Source of the DNA: Sclerodactyla briareus
Taxonomy: Eukaryota; Echinodermata; Holothuroidea; Dendrochirotida; Sclerodactylidae
Length of the DNA: 64,000 bases
NCBI GenBank assembly: GCA_026419785.1
Contig: JAODTK010005526.1
Location: forward strand, 365,001 to 429,000
Direction: 5' to 3'
The translations under genes and the position numbers were made by a program. Under the pieces are notes generated by a model. That model was given only the letters and a program-made list of their open reading frames with translations. It was not told the DNA's origin and ran no database searches. Shown one piece after another: positions 60,553-64,000 of the stretch (positions are counted from its first letter, which is position 1; every line of letters starts with the position of its first letter).

Positions 60553-61847
60553 TGTCACATTTGATCTCGACTGCTTATTCATTTTGGTCGGGCTTGTTGA
60601 TGGCTTCCGCTTCCCCGTTGGATAAGTGTAATCCACGTGGATTAACGCGTGGCGAGTTTGCATAGAATGCGCGGAACAAGCTAGGCGCTGTTCGTGATTA
60701 GTGAAGCGTGTGCACGGCAAGCATTCCTTGGGCGTTGGTCACACTGGCTCTAACTGTTGTTACGAGAGCATGGGCTCTAACTGTTGTTACGAGGGCATGG
60801 GTTCGTCGTTGTAATTAGGTACCGTTATTGTTACAAAGTGTTAGGCGTGGCAGTACAGGCCATTCAGTTCACTATGGTTTCATCGGAACGGTTCAGACGG
60901 CGTTGCCTTTTCCTTAATTGTATGGAGTGATTTCGTGTATTTCTTGACGTCCGTACAAATGTGAGTAATGTATTTTGTTATTATAATTGGGTCCCCGTTT
61001 TAGGAATGATTCGGGGAGTTGGCAAATCATATAGGGAATTTATTCTGTAGAGCAATTGGTTCCCTCGTTCTCCTTTGAAACATAACGGGGGTGGCACTAT
61101 AGTGCCTAGGTAATTAGGGTCTCCCCACTGTAATTAGGCATTTCTTGGAGGGATGTTGTTTAATTGTGCGTAGATAGTGGGTGTGGTTAATTAGTGTTTG
61201 TCCAATTATTAAGCCCCAGTGATTGTGGTTGGTTAAAACAGCTAGTGATGTTTTCTTCTTCTTCTTCTTCTTCTTCTTTGGTGGGACGCCCAACATTCCA
61301 TAAGGAACAAAACGAGCACGTATAATAGTTGTCGCGTTTTTCCACTTTTGATTGCGGGCTAAGTGGTAATTAGAGCTATATGCATTATTTTATAGATGGC
61401 TCCGTACTCGTGGGCGTACCATGACTCGGAGTCGAGACTATTAGTAGCCTAATCTGAGGGCCACTGTGGGACGCGGGGGCGACTCCAGGGGTGGTTCCGC
61501 TCAAGAAAGAGGCGTTTTCTGTTAAGCATATCCAGAGAGACGGAGAGTTTGTCCTATATGAACTTTACGTTTACATCGCCTCGTTATTAATTTGACAATC
61601 ACGATTATTGAGACGAACAATGGGATTTGTGGGACAGGTTAATTTGTTATCCTGTGATGACAGAGGTCAGGGTTGTTGAGCAGTGTTAGTAGGGGTTAGT
61701 TTGTAATTACGTTGTTGTCCCTCGTGCACGAAGGGTAGGGTTGTATTTCTCACGTATTTTCCTAATTACTAATGTAATATATTTTGTCGCAACAAATATT
61801 GATGTTTAGTTTTCTTGGTGCGAGATAGATATAGGACCTGGGTGACA
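60553..61847 (+). repeat. 5' LTR of a Ty3/Gypsy (Gmr1-like) element
   Basis: 1295 bases with the terminal inverted dinucleotides TG...CA, extended to TGTCAC...GTGACA. A proline-type primer binding site follows three bases later. Contains a (TTC)n run at 61250-61278. Copy 1 lies about 1.58 kb upstream. The 3' LTR is outside the window, so a target-site duplication cannot be checked. Confidence 0.8.
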
Positions 61848-61850
61848 TTT

Positions 61851-61868
61851 TGGGGGCTTGTCCGGGAA
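61851..61868 (+). promoter_or_regulatory. Primer binding site, tRNA-Pro type
   Basis: TGGGGGCTTGTCCGGGAA follows the LTR end after TTT. It matches the complement of the 3' end of tRNA-Pro with one change (CTT for CTC). Many retroelements place reverse-transcription initiation at such a site. It fixes the LTR boundary and the + orientation of the element. Confidence 0.8.
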
Positions 61869-62790
61869 CATTGCCTAAAGGGAAGGTTCAAAGGGTTCAA
61901 CTAGGGACAGTGCCTCTGATGGACACGCCCTTTCAGCGCGTGGCTATTGACATTGTAGGTCCAATTCAGTCTGTAACTGAGCGCGGAAATAGGTTCATAC
62001 TGACGGTCTGGACTATGCAACGCGTACCAGAAGCACGGCACTTCCGAGTAGTGAGGCGGAACGCGTAGCGGAAGCGCTTGTGGACGTTTATACGCGCGTG
62101 GGGATACCTAGTGAAGTCTTAACGGATCAAGGGGTCGCACTTTACTCGGACGTGATGAGCCAAGTAAGTAGGTTGCTCAGTATCCGCCAGATTAACAACG
62201 ACGCCCTATCTCCAGCCTGCAATGGTTTGATAGAGCGCTTTAATGGCACGCTGAAGCAAATGCTTTACAAAAGGATGTGCGTTGAGAGACCGCGGGATTG
62301 GGACAGATATCTAAATGCGCTATTGTTTGCATACAGGGAATCGGCGCATGATATTCGGGTTTTCACCTTTCGAACTACTCTATGGTCGCACTGTCCGTGG
62401 ACCGATGGAACTCTGGTCGGGTGAGATCGATGAAAACGAAACCAAGTCAACTTACCACTATGTGATAGATGTGAAGGAGCGCCTGGAGAGCACATGCGCA
62501 CAAGCCAGACAAGAGTTGTTGAAATTAAGCGTTCGCTATAGGAAGCAATACAATAAGCGGGCACGAGAGCGAACATTCAAGGTTGGAGACGAAGTCCTAC
62601 TCTTGTTGCCAACAGATAAGAATAAGTTGCTTCTTCAATGGAGAGGCCCCTTTCCTACCTTGCTAAAGTGGGTAACATGGACTATAGGATTGACCTAGGT
62701 CACCGCCAGACGATCTTCCATGCGAACCTCCTAAAAAAATATAACCGTCGAGCCGAAGGTGCGGACGACGTTAACAATCCAATGCTTTGC
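61869..62790 (+). CDS. Retrotransposon integrase (lacks zinc finger)
   Basis: Begins with PKGKVQRVQLG, the linker that normally follows the HHCC zinc finger, which is absent. The catalytic core reads DTPFQRVAIDIVGP (first Asp 61949-61951), then VLTDQGVALYSDVM (second Asp 62125-62127) and NGLIERFNGTLK (Glu 62233-62235). The last two have 35 residues between them, as in D,D-35-E. The PRDWDRYLNALLFAYRES block and FSPFELLYGRTVRGP follow. The C-terminal LLQWRGPF is the GPY/F module, with HANLLKKYNRRAEG at the end. At least four frame changes are present. A start codon is not meaningful because the reading frame would have come through gag-pol upstream. RT follows downstream. Confidence 0.85.
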
Positions 62791-64000
62791 TGGAGTTAGC
62801 CGCCTCTGCAGTGATCGAGGATGCGGGCGATGACGAATCCTATATTGACACAAGCAATGGGGGCGCACGTGATTCTTTGATAAGATTTCCGGTTGCGCAA
62901 GCAAGTGAATCTGTGAAGGATGTGAATATCAGTGAAATGTTGTCACAAGAACAGGACTTAGAAGTGCGTAGAATCATTTGATCTTTCGCAGACGTACTGA
63001 CTGATGTGCCAAGATTGTACAACACTGGGTAAGCAGTGACTCACCAATTACAAGTGAACAACCTGTCCGCAGTAAAGCGTATCCCTTCCCGCATGCCATG
63101 CGTGATGTGATCAAAGACGAGGTCAGAGCTATGTTGGAAATGGGCGTTAATTGAAGAGTGTGAATCTCCAAATGCGTCCCCTGTGGTAATTGTGCGAAAA
63201 AAGACGGCGGGGTTAGATTTTGCGTCGACTTCAGATAACTGAATCTGATAACCATATTCGATGCAGAGCCGATACCTAATCAGGAGAAATTTTCACGAAG
63301 CTAGCCATGACACTATTTCTCAAAGATCGATCTAAGTAAGGGGTACTGGCTGGTCCCGCTTACGAAGATGCCGAACCTAAGACTGCTTTTGTAACTTCCG
63401 AGGGTCTATTCCAGTTTCGGGTCATGCCCTTTGGCTTGGTCAATGCTGGGGCTACGTTCAGCAGAGTGATGAGGTGTATGCTGCGCGATATCGATTCTGT
63501 CGATAACTACATAGACGACATTTCTAGTACATACTTGTACTTGGGGCGAACGCATGAAGGTCCTCGTAGAGGTCTCGAAGAAGCTAAGGAGTGCCAATTT
63601 GACTGCAAGGCCTACTAAATGTTTCATTGGGTATGATCAGGTGGAATACCTTGGGCATATTGTTGGGCATGGGATATTAAAGTTATCAACCAGATAAAAC
63701 TGAAGGTGTTGCAGGATACGACGCCCCAGCCGCAAACGAAAAACGCAATTGCGCTCGTTCCTTGGCTTAGCGAGCTATTACAGGAAGTTTATTCCCAACT
63801 TTGCCGAGGTAGCAGTTCCGCTGACTGATCTCACCAAGCAGGGAGAACCTAACCAAATTAGATGGGGAGCAAGTCAAGAAAGGGCATTCCAAACGCTAAA
63901 AACGAAGTTGTCTAGCGAACCAATCTTGTTCTTGCCAGATTTAGCAAAGCAATTCTTCTTGCGAACTGACGCATCTGATGTGGGACTAGGCGCGGTCTTG
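62791..64000 (+). CDS. Retrotransposon reverse transcriptase and RNase H start
   Basis: A spacer (62791-63000) with SFADVLTDVPRL leads into RT: KRIPSRMPCVMRDVIKDEV, then MLEMGV and ASPVVIVRKK, VRFCVDF, KIDLSKGYWLVPLTK, GLFQFRVMPFGLVNAGATF and RVMRCMLRDIDSVDNYIDDI. The catalytic YIDD is at 63508-63519. VEYLGHIVGHG, the YRKFIPNFAEVAVPLTDL connection and RNase H (QFFLRTDASDVGLGAVL) run to the window end. The Asp in RTDAS is the expected first RNase H residue. RT downstream of integrase is the reverse of the usual Ty3/Gypsy order. It is broken by frame changes and continues past 64000. Confidence 0.85.

Overview
This is a eukaryotic, intron-rich, repeat-rich window. It shows no operons, no bacterial-style genes and no long intact ORF. 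Four things point to an invertebrate deuterostome, most likely an echinoderm, with amphioxus or a hemichordate as alternatives. These are single-exon group B SRCR domains in tandem, an LRP-like YWTD gene broken into exons, CR1/L2-like LINEs with tRNA-derived SINEs, and a Ty3/Gypsy element whose integrase lies upstream of its reverse transcriptase (the Gmr1-like arrangement, described from deuterostomes). The species is inference. Nearly every coding piece carries single-base indels. Two nearby duplicates also differ mostly by one-base indels, so the window may be a poorly polished long-read consensus. Frame breaks should not be read automatically as pseudogene decay.

Layout. 1-22 kb: non-coding sequence with microsatellites, tRNA-like SINE fragments, a piece of a Gypsy-like RT/RNase H (about 5.1-5.5 kb), a minisatellite with three TGACGTCA sites (8.5-8.9 kb), a GAGTCC hexamer array (10.3 kb) and AGGTCA-rich tandem repeats. 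22.6-31.6 kb: three + strand exons with YWTD (LDL-receptor class B) propeller blades, at 22583-22816, 28180-28327 and 31296-31566. Their introns are filled by an AGGTCA-rich repeat, a tRNA-derived SINE, a MITE-like inverted repeat and a LINE fragment. 32.4-35.5 kb: a nearly full-length but broken non-LTR retrotransposon (endonuclease, RT, C-terminal region). 37.2-60.6 kb: an array of seven SRCR-domain exons plus two truncated ones, all + strand. They are spread by a segmental duplication of about 3.4 kb (48.25-51.6 kb and 55.6-58.97 kb). A CR1/L2-like LINE on the minus strand (41-43.4 kb), another LINE 3' end (47.2-48.1 kb) and more AGGTCA repeats lie between them.

58.6-64 kb: an LTR retrotransposon has inserted inside an SRCR exon. 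The stretch of exon plus LTR was then tandemly duplicated (two units of about 1.6 kb). After the second LTR come a proline-type primer binding site, integrase, RT and the start of RNase H, which runs off the window. Gag, protease and the integrase zinc finger appear deleted straight after the primer binding site.

Functionally, the host content is two receptor-type extracellular gene fragments: a YWTD-propeller protein and a scavenger-receptor cysteine-rich gene or gene cluster. Everything else recognisable is mobile or repetitive DNA.
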